A DNA stretch of 28,314 bases, taken from Pseudomonadales bacterium. Its GTDB lineage: Bacteria; Pseudomonadota; Gammaproteobacteria; Pseudomonadales; UBA7239. Shown one piece after another: positions 8,468 to 15,609 of the stretch; within the stretch, counting starts at the first letter, position 1; the number at the start of each line of letters is the position of its first letter. Made by a program: the position numbers and the translations under genes. The notes under the pieces were generated by a model. That model made no database searches and was not told the DNA's origin. It saw nothing but the letters and a program-made list of their open reading frames with translations. Location: contig JAWLAB010000010.1 of NCBI GenBank assembly GCA_041395665.1, positions 1 through 28,314 of the forward strand, given 5' to 3'.

Positions 8468-9451
8468 TTATTGTGGCCGCATTGTGCGCAGATGATACCA
8501 AGCAGTGAGCCATGCACCGAGTATGCCAATGGCAACACCACTAACCATCAAGCTGAGCAGGGTGAGTAATGTGGGGCCTTGCAAGCTGAATGTGCTGTGA
8601 TAAAGCGCTGCTAGTTGAGCGGTTGGTTCGACAATACTGTAATAACCCACTTCCATCAAAATAATGGCTACTGCGCCACCCGCTAAACCAAACCACATGC
8701 CGCTGTAGAGAAAAGGGCGGCGCACAAATGCATCGGTAGCGCCGACGAGGTTGGCAACCACAATTTCGGTGCGACGATTTTCCAACGCGAGTCGTATCGT
8801 GTTGCCGATAGAAAGTAGCGCGCCCATGCCTAATAACACGGCGAGCCCAACTGCGATGCGTTTACCTAATTGCATGAGGTGAAACAATTTTTGCAACCAT
8901 GCAAAATCAACACGCACACTATCTACTTGCGGCAGTTGTTGCCATTTTTTTTGTAGAGTTTCTACGGCCTCCGGTGCAGTATCATTTTTTAGTTCTACGG
9001 TTAGTAATGGTGGCAAGGGATTTTCATCCAGCAGCGCTAAAGTGTTGGACAGGTTGGTGTCTTTTTCAAAATCCGCCAAGCCTTGCTCTGGTGTGATCAG
9101 TGTGATGGTATTCACTGCGGTATGTTGTCGTAGTTGTTGTTGCAGTTCGGTTATTTTTTCGGCAGCAGTTTTTCTTTCCAAGAACACGGAAAGACGCGGA
9201 TTGCCATTCCAATGCTCACCCAGTTTTTGCACATTATGGATTGCCAACATAAATAAAGCGGGCAGCGCCAAGGTGATACCAATCACAATGGCTGTTAAAA
9301 AAAATTGTGCGGGTGCTCGCTTTTGTTGCTGCAGACTGCTATTTGCAGAGTGTCGGTGATGTTGCAGCCAAGCTTGGAGTAGCGTGCGCCAGCTAGGTGC
9401 CACAGTTGTGGCGCCGCGTGCAGTGCGTTTGTTTTTAACAGGCGCCTTCAT
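8468..9451 (-). CDS. ftsX: Cell division protein FtsX (ABC transporter-like permease)
   Basis: A 327-residue inner-membrane protein with the FtsX pattern: a cytoplasmic N-terminus rich in basic residues, TM1 at about 50-71, a periplasmic domain (about 72-195), then three more membrane segments at about 198-217, 248-272 and 296-318. The conserved cytoplasmic stretch NTIRLALENRRTEI and VGATDAFVRRPFLYSG follows TM2. With FtsE it links the divisome to septal peptidoglycan hydrolysis through EnvC-type activators. It is the last gene of ftsY-ftsE-ftsX: the ftsE stop TAA is immediately followed by the ftsX ATG, so translation is probably coupled. No rpoH gene follows, unlike in many gammaproteobacteria; instead hrpB arrives from the opposite side. 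Confidence 0.96.
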   Translation of the reverse strand: MKAPVKNKRTARGATTVAPSWRTLLQAWLQHHRHSANSSLQQQKRAPAQFFLTAIVIGITLALPALFMLAIHNVQKLGEHWNGNPRLSVFLERKTAAEKITELQQQLRQHTAVNTITLITPEQGLADFEKDTNLSNTLALLDENPLPPLLTVELKNDTAPEAVETLQKKWQQLPQVDSVRVDFAWLQKLFHLMQLGKRIAVGLAVLLGMGALLSIGNTIRLALENRRTEIVVANLVGATDAFVRRPFLYSGMWFGLAGGAVAIILMEVGYYSIVEPTAQLAALYHSTFSLQGPTLLTLLSLMVSGVAIGILGAWLTAWYHLRTMRPQ

Positions 9452-10120
9452 TTATTGACCACCGTCGTTAATCAAACGACCGCGTTGCAAAACCAATTCG
9501 CGGTGTTTGCCAAAGCGGTGAATCAAATCCAAATCGTGGGTGGCTATCAAGACGGTAACGCCTACGCTGCTGAAATCAGCAAATAACCGCATGATTTCTT
9601 CCGATAAAACAGGATCTAAATTGCCTGTCGGTTCATCGGCAAGAAGAATCGGTGGGCGGTTGACGACAGCGCGCGCAATACCGACGCGTTGCTGCTCTCC
9701 GCCAGAAAGTGCGATGGGAAAATATTTTTCGCGATCGAGCAGCCCCACTTTGTCTAATGCCGCACGCACACGGCGACCGATGTCTTTGTGGCGGTGACCC
9801 GCAATATGTAGAGGCAATGCCACATTATCAAAAACGGTTTGGTCGGCGAGCAATTGGTGATCTTGAAATACCACGCCGATATGACGGCGATAATAAGGTA
9901 TGCGTGCAGCACTGAGTTTGTTGAGATCTTGCCCTGCAACAATAATATTGCCTTGTGTAGGGCGCTCCATCAGCAGCAGCAATTTGAGTAGTGTACTTTT
10001 TCCCGCGCCGGAGTGACCGGTGAGAAAAGTCATTTGACCAGCCGCGAGAGAAAAATTGATGTGCTTCAGCGCCTCAAAGCCGTTGGGATAACTTTTGGCA
10101 ACATGCTGAAACTCTATCAT
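9452..10120 (-). CDS. ftsE: Cell division ATP-binding protein FtsE
   Basis: A 222-residue ABC ATPase with all core motifs: Walker A GHSGAGKS (35-42), Q-loop near VVFQDHQLL (83-91), signature LSGGEQQR (138-145), Walker B ILLADEP (158-164) and the switch histidine in ATHD (193-196). It pairs with FtsX at the division ring and drives periplasmic amidase activation by ATP hydrolysis. The gene starts three bases after the ftsY stop codon and abuts ftsX, so the three genes form a compact operon. Confidence 0.97.
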   Translation of the reverse strand: MIEFQHVAKSYPNGFEALKHINFSLAAGQMTFLTGHSGAGKSTLLKLLLLMERPTQGNIIVAGQDLNKLSAARIPYYRRHIGVVFQDHQLLADQTVFDNVALPLHIAGHRHKDIGRRVRAALDKVGLLDREKYFPIALSGGEQQRVGIARAVVNRPPILLADEPTGNLDPVLSEEIMRLFADFSSVGVTVLIATHDLDLIHRFGKHRELVLQRGRLINDGGQ

Positions 10121-10123
10121 CGC

Positions 10124-11182
10124 TTACGATTTTTCAAATAATGCGCGAATAAAAGCAGCAGCGCTAAACACTTGTAAGTCTTCTGCTTTTTCACCAACAC
10201 CAATGAATCGAATAGGCAATTTTAGTGCTTGGCTCAATGCAAAAATAACCCCGCCTTTTGCTGTACCATCCAATTTAGTTAGAGCAATGCCTGTCACGCC
10301 AATGGCTTCATAAAATTGCTGCGCTTGATTGATCGCGTTCTGCCCTGTCCCTGCATCAAGTACCAGTAACACTTCGTGCGGTGCAGCAGTATCGAGTTTG
10401 CCCATCACGCGTTTAACTTTCTTCAGTTCTTCCATCAAATTACTTTTGTTGTGCAAACGGCCAGCGGTGTCGGCAATCACAATATCAATATTGCGTGATT
10501 GTGCTGCTTGTACCGCATCAAAAATAACGGAAGCGCTGTCTGCGCCAGTGTGCTGTGCAACAACGGGTACACGATTGCGCTCGCCCCACACTTGCAATTG
10601 CTCAACAGCGGCGGCGCGAAAAGTATCACCCGCTGCCAACATCACGCTGTGCCCTTGCTGTTGAAAGCGTTTGGCGAGTTTACCGATGGTGGTAGTTTTG
10701 CCTACGCCATTGACGCCAACCACTAACAGCACAAAAGGTTTTTTTGCGGTATTGATTGTGAGTGGTGCCTCAACATTTTGTAGCATTTGTTTTAAATGCG
10801 TTTGCAGCGCGTCATAAAGCGCGTTGCCGTCCGTGAGCTCTTTGCGCGCCACGCGTGCAGTGAGATCGTCAAGAATAATCGTCGTGGCTTCGATACCGAC
10901 ATCCGCTGACAGCAATTGCGTTTCTAATTCTTCGATCAAATCGTCGTCGATTTGGCGTTTGCCCAGCAACACGGTACCGATGCCTTCGCCGATAACGCTG
11001 CCGGTGCGCGCGAGGCCGCGTTTGATACGGCTAAACAAACTTTCTGAGCTGGGTTCGCTGCTTGTTGCAGTGTCGGGCGAATTGGTCAGAGGTGGGTCGA
11101 TCGTCGTTTGTGCCACAGGTGCTGGTTGAACCTGTGAGGATTTGTCCTTTTTTTTGTCTTTGCCGAAGCCAAAAATTGCCAT
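10124..11182 (-). CDS. ftsY: Signal recognition particle receptor FtsY
   Basis: A 352-residue SRP-family GTPase that docks ribosome-nascent chain complexes at the inner membrane. The NG domain is complete: N domain at about 50-140, G1 GVNGVGKTT (156-164), GDTFRAAAVEQL (185-196), G3 DTAGR (238-242), G4 TKLDG (302-306) and the C-terminal IGVGE motif. The acidic/linker A domain before the N domain is short (about 45 residues, many Ser, Thr and Pro) compared with about 200 in E. coli. The N-terminus is MAIFGFGKDKKKDKS, a basic amphipathic start that could touch the membrane. It is the first gene of ftsY-ftsE-ftsX and diverges from rsmD. Confidence 0.97.
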   Translation of the reverse strand: MAIFGFGKDKKKDKSSQVQPAPVAQTTIDPPLTNSPDTATSSEPSSESLFSRIKRGLARTGSVIGEGIGTVLLGKRQIDDDLIEELETQLLSADVGIEATTIILDDLTARVARKELTDGNALYDALQTHLKQMLQNVEAPLTINTAKKPFVLLVVGVNGVGKTTTIGKLAKRFQQQGHSVMLAAGDTFRAAAVEQLQVWGERNRVPVVAQHTGADSASVIFDAVQAAQSRNIDIVIADTAGRLHNKSNLMEELKKVKRVMGKLDTAAPHEVLLVLDAGTGQNAINQAQQFYEAIGVTGIALTKLDGTAKGGVIFALSQALKLPIRFIGVGEKAEDLQVFSAAAFIRALFEKS

Positions 11183-11278
11183 GAGGTTTTTTTGAATACC
11201 CGTTTGAATACCAGAAAGAGAGGAGCTGTATTTTTCAGGGTGTTATCCTATCACCCCCCGTCGTGGAGTCCGCTGTGC

Positions 11279-11872
11279 TTGGCTAAATCCTCATCGTCAA
11301 AAAATGAAAATCGTGTGCGCATTATCGGCGGGCGATGGCGCGGGCGGAAAATCGCCTTTCCCGATGGCGAGGGCTTGCGCCCCACTGGTGATCGTATCCG
11401 CGAAACACTGTTCAACTGGTTGATGCCAGTTTTGCCGGAAGCGCGTTGCTTGGATTTGTTTGCCGGTAGCGGCGCGCTGGGGTTTGAGGCTTTGTCGCGC
11501 GGTGCGGCGCACTGTGTGATGCTGGAGCGCAATTCATACGCAGCGCGGAGTTTACAGGCGACACGGCAATTATTGGGTGCCGATGCTATTTCACAGGTTG
11601 TGGCGGCTGATGCACTGTCGTGGTTGCAAGCAGCTACGGGTTGTTTTGATGTGGTGTTTATCGATCCGCCGTTTGCCGATGCGCAATTATCGCCCGCCGT
11701 TTTCGTTGAGCAGTTGCAGCAGCGTGCGCTGTTATCGGATGATCCTTGGATTTATGTTGAGCAGCCTGCAAATATCCCGTTATCACCACCGCAGGGTTTT
11801 ATGACTTATCGGCAACAGCGTGCCGGTTTAGTGCAGTACGGGCTTTGGCGTCGAGCAGAAAATATCCTTTGA
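11279..11872 (+). CDS. rsmD: 16S rRNA (guanine966-N2)-methyltransferase RsmD
   Basis: Methylates G966 of 16S rRNA using S-adenosylmethionine. The protein has the family N-terminus VRIIGGRWRGRKI, the GLRPTGDRIRETLFNWL signature, the SAM-binding LDLFAGSGALGFEALSRG and the catalytic-type motif FIDPPF. No in-frame ATG lies ahead of the conserved start. I chose TTG at 11279 because GGAG (11265-11268) lies 10 bases upstream and the resulting 197 residues match the family. Earlier options are GTG at 11240 and TTG at 11192; the latter begins only 10 bases from the divergent ftsY start and is less likely. The rsmD/ftsY divergent pair is common in gammaproteobacteria. Function is certain; the start is less so. 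Confidence 0.93.
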   Translation: MAKSSSSKNENRVRIIGGRWRGRKIAFPDGEGLRPTGDRIRETLFNWLMPVLPEARCLDLFAGSGALGFEALSRGAAHCVMLERNSYAARSLQATRQLLGADAISQVVAADALSWLQAATGCFDVVFIDPPFADAQLSPAVFVEQLQQRALLSDDPWIYVEQPANIPLSPPQGFMTYRQQRAGLVQYGLWRRAENIL

Positions 11873-11942
11873 GCGCGTAGGTAATTTCGCTACTATGCCG
11901 GCACTCTCAGGTTTTCCTTCTTTTTTGTGATTGGCTATTGTT

Positions 11943-12428
11943 ATGCGACGCGTTATTTACCCTGGCACTTTTGATCCCATCACCAACGGTCATGTTGATT
12001 TGGTGGAGCGCGGCTGCCGCTTGTTTGATACCGTGGTGGTCGCCATTGCTTCCAGCACACGCAAAAATCCGCTGTTTACGCTAGAAGAACGCGTTGCGCT
12101 GGCAAAAAAAGTGTTAGGGCATATCGATAATGTTGAAGTGGTCGGTTTTGATATTTTGTTGATTGATTTTGTGCATCAACAAAAAGCCAGTGGTGTATTG
12201 CGAGGCTTGCGTGCGGTATCCGATTTTGAATACGAATTTCAGCTCGCCAATATGAATCGCGCGCTGGCGCCGGATGTGGAGAGTTTATTTCTCACACCAT
12301 CTGACCATCTTTCCTATATTTCATCCAGCTTGGTGAAAGAAATTGGTTCGCTCGGTGGGGATATCAGCAAATTTGTACCGCCTCTTGTGGCGGATGCACT
12401 GGCGGAAAAATTTGCCGCGCGAAAGTAA
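11943..12428 (+). CDS. coaD: Phosphopantetheine adenylyltransferase CoaD
   Basis: Transfers AMP from ATP to 4'-phosphopantetheine, the penultimate step of coenzyme A synthesis. At 161 residues it is family-typical. It shows the nucleotidyltransferase motif YPGTFDPITNGH near the N-terminus and the second signature YISSSLVKEI, followed by the conserved GGDISKFVPP. I chose the ATG at 11943 because the protein then begins MRRVIYPG, as in homologues; a TTG at 11931 would add four residues. It follows rsmD by 70 bases, a frequent pairing, and ends at a strong bidirectional terminator. CoaBC of the same pathway is encoded in this window at 15610. Confidence 0.96.
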   Translation: MRRVIYPGTFDPITNGHVDLVERGCRLFDTVVVAIASSTRKNPLFTLEERVALAKKVLGHIDNVEVVGFDILLIDFVHQQKASGVLRGLRAVSDFEYEFQLANMNRALAPDVESLFLTPSDHLSYISSSLVKEIGSLGGDISKFVPPLVADALAEKFAARK

Positions 12429-12460
12429 TTACTACTCTATAAAGCTGAAACGGTAGACAT

Positions 12461-12494
12461 AAAAAAACCGCATCGTTGGATGCGGTTTTTTTTT
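12461..12494. terminator. Bidirectional rho-independent terminator between coaD and the TRL lipoprotein gene
   Basis: A 7-bp GC-rich stem (ccgcatc 12468-12474, gatgcgg 12479-12485) with loop gttg is flanked by seven A on the left and nine T on the right. It can therefore end transcription of coaD from the left and of the minus-strand gene from the right. It lies 32 bases after the coaD stop. Confidence 0.92.
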
Positions 12495-12509
12495 GAGCGA
12501 AACGCTAAC

Positions 12510-12830
12510 TTATTCGCCGTATACCAGTGTGCAAGTTTGAGCCCACACGCCCAGAACGGTGTTCGTCGAGTAATCAACGGTTTGAATACGGCTGATACCT
12601 GCGCGGCTAGCTGCTGTGCGGGTAGATGAATCGCCGTAAGCAACCAAGCCGAGAACATTAGCGGAACACGCTCTGCCGTATCGAACGCCTGAAGTGGCAT
12701 CACCGACAGATTCGGAGCCTTTGACATCAGTAAAAAGCCAGCCGTTGCTGACGGGGGCGCGTGCTGTTGCGCATCCGGCGGTCATGGCAACGGTAGCTGC
12801 TATCGCTGTAGCTGTTAGTAATTTTTTCAT
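12510..12830 (-). CDS. TRL-like family lipoprotein
   Basis: A 106-residue protein. The start is placed at the ATG giving MKKLLTATAIAATVAMTAGC, because AAGGAG lies 8 bases upstream; a longer frame of 11 extra residues has no such support. The N-terminus is a lipoprotein signal with lipobox MTAGC, so Cys20 is probably lipidated. The mature part has the TRL family pattern (GWLFTDVKG, GRACSANVLGLVAYGDSS, AASRAGISRIQTVDY, TNTVLGVWAQTCTLVYGE). TRL proteins are small envelope lipoproteins of unknown function. It lies 48 bases downstream of another exported-protein gene on the same strand with no terminator between, so the two are probably co-transcribed. The family is recognised from memory of the pattern. 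Confidence 0.85.
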   Translation of the reverse strand: MKKLLTATAIAATVAMTAGCATARAPVSNGWLFTDVKGSESVGDATSGVRYGRACSANVLGLVAYGDSSTRTAASRAGISRIQTVDYSTNTVLGVWAQTCTLVYGE

Positions 12831-12878
12831 TTTATTTCTCCTTGGGGTTGTGAAACTACACAATAAACAGAGATGAGA

Positions 12879-13247
12879 TTATTTCGTTACCGCTTCTGCT
12901 GAGTCGTTGTCCTGCCCTACGCTTGGGTGGTAGCCGGGGCGAGTACAGCCAAGGCAGCGCGCGAAGGTGTAGGTTGCTGGCTCCATAAACAGCACGGAAC
13001 CCGCTTCATTTGCACTGCCGGTAGGCAGAGTAAATGGCAGACTGGCAACATAGGCCGCCGCTCCAACAGCAGTCAGTACAGCACCGACCGGACGGATAAT
13101 GATCAAGTCCGTCATCATCGCCAGCGCAGAAGGCTTGCCGTTATTAAAAGGGTCTGTAGCAACAGTGCCCGCAAATGCGCCGAGCGAAGGTAACAACAGG
13201 CTGGCAGCAAGCACAGGTGTTGCTAGTTTTTTCAGGGAAATGGCCAT
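12879..13247 (-). CDS. Small exported protein of unknown function
   Basis: A 122-residue protein with a clear N-terminal signal peptide (MAISLKKLATPVLAASLLLP, cleavage likely after GAFA near residue 26). The mature part has one long hydrophobic stretch (about DLIIIRPVGAVLTAVGAAAY, continuing ASLPFTLP) and a CLGC pair near the C-terminus. Similar pseudomonad proteins with the RPVG and LPFTLPSG pattern are sometimes labelled multidrug transporter, but nothing here is long enough for a transporter. AAAGGAG lies about 9 bases before the ATG. It precedes the TRL lipoprotein gene, probably in one transcript. The function is unknown; it may be periplasmic or held in the inner membrane by the hydrophobic segment. 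Confidence 0.82.
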   Translation of the reverse strand: MAISLKKLATPVLAASLLLPSLGAFAGTVATDPFNNGKPSALAMMTDLIIIRPVGAVLTAVGAAAYVASLPFTLPTGSANEAGSVLFMEPATYTFARCLGCTRPGYHPSVGQDNDSAEAVTK

Positions 13248-13372
13248 ACCAGTGCTCCTTTGAAGTTGGCGTGTTTTCTAGAAGTGCGCCCTAAGTTTAT
13301 GATTTTTAGAGATGCAACGACCGTAACTTAATCCTGCCCCGCAGATTTTGCAAGCGTTTTTTTGAGGCAGTT

Positions 13373-14188
13373 TTATACCTGACAGCGAGGACAAAAAACG
13401 GTGCTGCGCTGGCCGAGCCGTATTTCTTCCAAACATGTCTTGCAGTGATGACAGGCTTCTCCTGCCCGTCCGTACACCAGCAACTCTTGTGCAAAATAAC
13501 CGGGCTTGCCATCACCACCGATAAAATCGCGCAGCGTGGTGCCGCCGCGCTGAATGGCCGATTTCAATACTTGCTTGATATTTCGTATCAGTTGCTGCGC
13601 TTCGGCCTCGGTGATGCTGGCTCCACTGCGCTGTGGGTGAATCCCGCTGAGAAATAGCGCTTCATTCGCATAGATATTACCCACGCCAACGACTAAATGG
13701 CTGTCCATAATCAGGGTTTTGATCGCCTGCTTGCGCTTTTCTAGGCGCGACAGCAAATACTTGGCAGAAAAGGTTTGATCCAGCGGCTCAGGTCCCAGTT
13801 TGACCAGCAGTTCGTGTTGCAGCGGATCATCGCTAGTCCACAGCCATGCGCCGAAGCGCCGTGGGTCGCAATAGCGCAGGCAGTGACCATCATCCAAGAA
13901 TAGTTCGACATGATCGTGCTTGCGGCGCGGTTCGTCGTTTTCCAGTACGCGCAAACTGCCGGACATCCCCAAGTGAATCAGCAGTGTGCCAGCGGCAGTG
14001 TGGACGAGCAGGTATTTGCCGCGTCGCGTGACGCTGGTGATGGGCTGCCCTGCCAGTTTTTTATTGAGACTAGCGGGGATAGGCCAACGCAGTTGGCGGT
14101 TGTGTATTTTGATCTGACGCACCGTACGCCCGATCAGATAGGGCACTATACCGCGCCGTGTGGTTTCAACTTCGGGTAGTTCTGGCAT
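13373..14188 (-). CDS. mutM: Formamidopyrimidine-DNA glycosylase MutM (Fpg)
   Basis: A 271-residue bifunctional glycosylase/AP lyase that removes 8-oxoguanine and formamidopyrimidines from DNA. The N-terminus PELPEVETTRRG carries the catalytic proline (position 2 before Met removal) and glutamate. RRGKY contains the conserved lysine (58). The helix-two-turn-helix region is VGVGNIYANEALFLSGIHP. The C-terminal zinc finger is complete: CHHC, 16 residues, then CPRC. It lies directly after the rpmG terminator (the start codon is five bases past the T run), so it probably depends on read-through or on a promoter inside that region. Confidence 0.97.
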   Translation of the reverse strand: MPELPEVETTRRGIVPYLIGRTVRQIKIHNRQLRWPIPASLNKKLAGQPITSVTRRGKYLLVHTAAGTLLIHLGMSGSLRVLENDEPRRKHDHVELFLDDGHCLRYCDPRRFGAWLWTSDDPLQHELLVKLGPEPLDQTFSAKYLLSRLEKRKQAIKTLIMDSHLVVGVGNIYANEALFLSGIHPQRSGASITEAEAQQLIRNIKQVLKSAIQRGGTTLRDFIGGDGKPGYFAQELLVYGRAGEACHHCKTCLEEIRLGQRSTVFCPRCQV

Positions 14189-14192
14189 GGCG

Positions 14193-14221
14193 AAAAAAAA
14201 GCCCGACGAATCGAGCTTTTT
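14193..14221 (-). terminator. Rho-independent terminator of the rpmB-rpmG operon
   Basis: On the minus strand an 11-bp stem with one U-G pair (AAAAAGCUCGA and UCGGGCUUUUU) closes a UUCG loop and runs into an eight-base T tract (14200-14193). It begins 25 bases after the rpmG stop and ends just before the mutM start. Confidence 0.9.
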
Positions 14222-14246
14222 ATATACCTAATCCAATAAGTGTGGC

Positions 14247-14402
14247 TTACTTGATTTTGGCTTCTTTGTAGATCACATGCTGGCGGATCACGGGATCAAA
14301 TTTTTTGATCTCCATTTTTTCAGGCATGGTGCGCTTGTTTTTATCAGTGGTGTAGAAGTGACCAGTGCCAGCGGATGATACCAGGCGAATTTTGTCGCGC
14401 AT
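14247..14402 (-). CDS. rpmG: 50S ribosomal protein L33
   Basis: A 51-residue protein read from the minus strand as MRDKIRLVSSAGTGHFYTTD, continuing KNKRTMPEKMEIKKFDP and ending HVIYKEAKIK. This matches L33 in length and sequence over its whole length. It is the cysteine-free form (no CxxC pairs), which needs no zinc. AGGAG precedes the ATG. It follows rpmB by 40 bases, the usual rpmB-rpmG operon order, and is followed by a strong terminator. Confidence 0.96.
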   Translation of the reverse strand: MRDKIRLVSSAGTGHFYTTDKNKRTMPEKMEIKKFDPVIRQHVIYKEAKIK

Positions 14403-14442
14403 GAGAAATAACTCCTAAATTCAGTAGAGGGGAGTAAGAGAA

Positions 14443-14679
14443 TCAGACCTTAACGCCGCTGGCGCGGATGTTCGCCAGCACTTGGTCGATGCCCAGTTTG
14501 TCGATGATGCGCATACCTTTAGCAGAAACGCGCAGGCGCACGAAGCGGTTCTCGGTAGCCACCCAGAAGCGGTGGTGGTGCAAATTTGGCTCAAAACGAC
14601 GACGCGTGCGGTTCATCGCGTGAGAAACATTGTTACCGGTGACGGGTTTCTTGCCGGTTACCTGACAGACTTTAGACAT
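14443..14679 (-). CDS. rpmB: 50S ribosomal protein L28
   Basis: A 78-residue large-subunit protein. The start is the ATG giving MSKVCQVTGKKPVTGNNVSH, the standard L28 N-terminus; the frame extends 21 codons upstream only because no stop intervenes. The conserved NRTRRRFEPNLHHHRFWV and the C-terminal VRLRVSAKGMRIIDK are present. It is the cysteine-poor form without paired CxxC zinc ligands. It is the first gene of rpmB-rpmG, behind a good sigma70 promoter about 80 bases upstream. Confidence 0.97.
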   Translation of the reverse strand: MSKVCQVTGKKPVTGNNVSHAMNRTRRRFEPNLHHHRFWVATENRFVRLRVSAKGMRIIDKLGIDQVLANIRASGVKV

Positions 14680-14757
14680 GGAACACCTGTGGTCAAAACA
14701 GCGACGCGCTCGGGGGGAGTTGTCGCGGGAAAATGGGGTCACAAAAAAGAGCTGCGC

Positions 14758-14786
14758 TTTATACCAGAGTGCGCCCTGTCAGGCAA
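14758..14786 (-). promoter_or_regulatory. Sigma70 promoter of rpmB-rpmG
   Basis: On the minus strand a -35 element TTGCCT (14786-14781) and a -10 element TATAAA (14763-14758) are separated by 17 bases. The -10 is preceded by TGG, an extended -10. The transcript would carry a leader of about 70 bases before rpmB. This is the clearest promoter in the window. Confidence 0.75.
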
Positions 14787-14804
14787 GTAAAAGTGCAGCA
14801 GACA

Positions 14805-15479
14805 TCACAGCAACCCCCGTTCTGCCATAGACAGCACCATGCCATCGCCGACAATCATGTGGTCCAGCACACGAATATCCACCAAGGCTAAGGCTTCACA
14901 GAGCCGTGTGGTGATGCGCTGATCCGCCTGACTGGGTTCAGCGATGCCGGAGGGATGGTTGTGGGCAAAGATCAGCGCGGCAGCGTTGAGTGCCAGTGCG
15001 CGCTGCACCACATCGCGCGGGTAGACGCTGCTGGCATCCAGCGTGCCTTGAAACAATTCCTCGCAGCCGATCACGCGGTGCTGTGTATCCAAAAACAGGC
15101 AGAGGAACACCTCACGGCGGTAATCGCGCAGGCGCGCTTTCAGGTAGTGGCGCACATCAGCAGGGTTGTTGAACACGGTGTCGCGTTGGAGGTTTTCCAG
15201 CAAGTGCCGCTTCGCCATTTCCAACACCGCTTGCAGTTGCACAAAGCTGGCGATGCCTAAACCGTGCCGCGAACAGAAAGCTTGGCGATCCGCCGAGAGC
15301 AAATGGCGCAGGCCGTCAAAATCGGTGAGCAGTTCGCGCGCGAGATCAACGGCGGTTTTGCCGCGTGTGCCGGTGCGCAGAAAAATGGCGAGCAGTTCGG
15401 CGTCCGAGAGTGCAGTGGCACCTTGTGCCAAGAGTTTTTCGCGCGGGCGTTCATTGATGGGCCAATCGGTAATCGGCAT
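14805..15479 (-). CDS. radC: RadC family JAB/MPN domain protein
   Basis: A 224-residue protein of usual RadC length. The start is the ATG giving MPITDWPINERPREKLL, with GGAGG four bases upstream; a longer frame adds 16 residues without support. The N-terminal helix-hairpin-helix-like region (about 1-95) is followed by the metalloprotease-like JAB/MPN domain with HNHPSG (H173, H175) and D186, the JAMM metal ligands. Once linked to DNA repair, RadC's biochemical role remains unsettled. It diverges from coaBC, a common arrangement. Confidence 0.95.
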   Translation of the reverse strand: MPITDWPINERPREKLLAQGATALSDAELLAIFLRTGTRGKTAVDLARELLTDFDGLRHLLSADRQAFCSRHGLGIASFVQLQAVLEMAKRHLLENLQRDTVFNNPADVRHYLKARLRDYRREVFLCLFLDTQHRVIGCEELFQGTLDASSVYPRDVVQRALALNAAALIFAHNHPSGIAEPSQADQRITTRLCEALALVDIRVLDHMIVGDGMVLSMAERGLL

Positions 15480-15609
15480 AAAACCTCCATGTCGTTGTTC
15501 GTGCAGCAGCGTAAAGTCAGTGTGCACTAGCTAATGAGCTGGCTACGCATATCCTTGCGTGCGTGCTATCTTACCGCGCTCAGTTCACGGTGTCCCCTTC
15601 GCATTATTT

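Noticed and set aside
13323..13372. Possible terminator after mutM (ctgcc with ggcag)
   Set aside because: The arms are far apart with a long A-rich loop and no T run follows on the minus strand.
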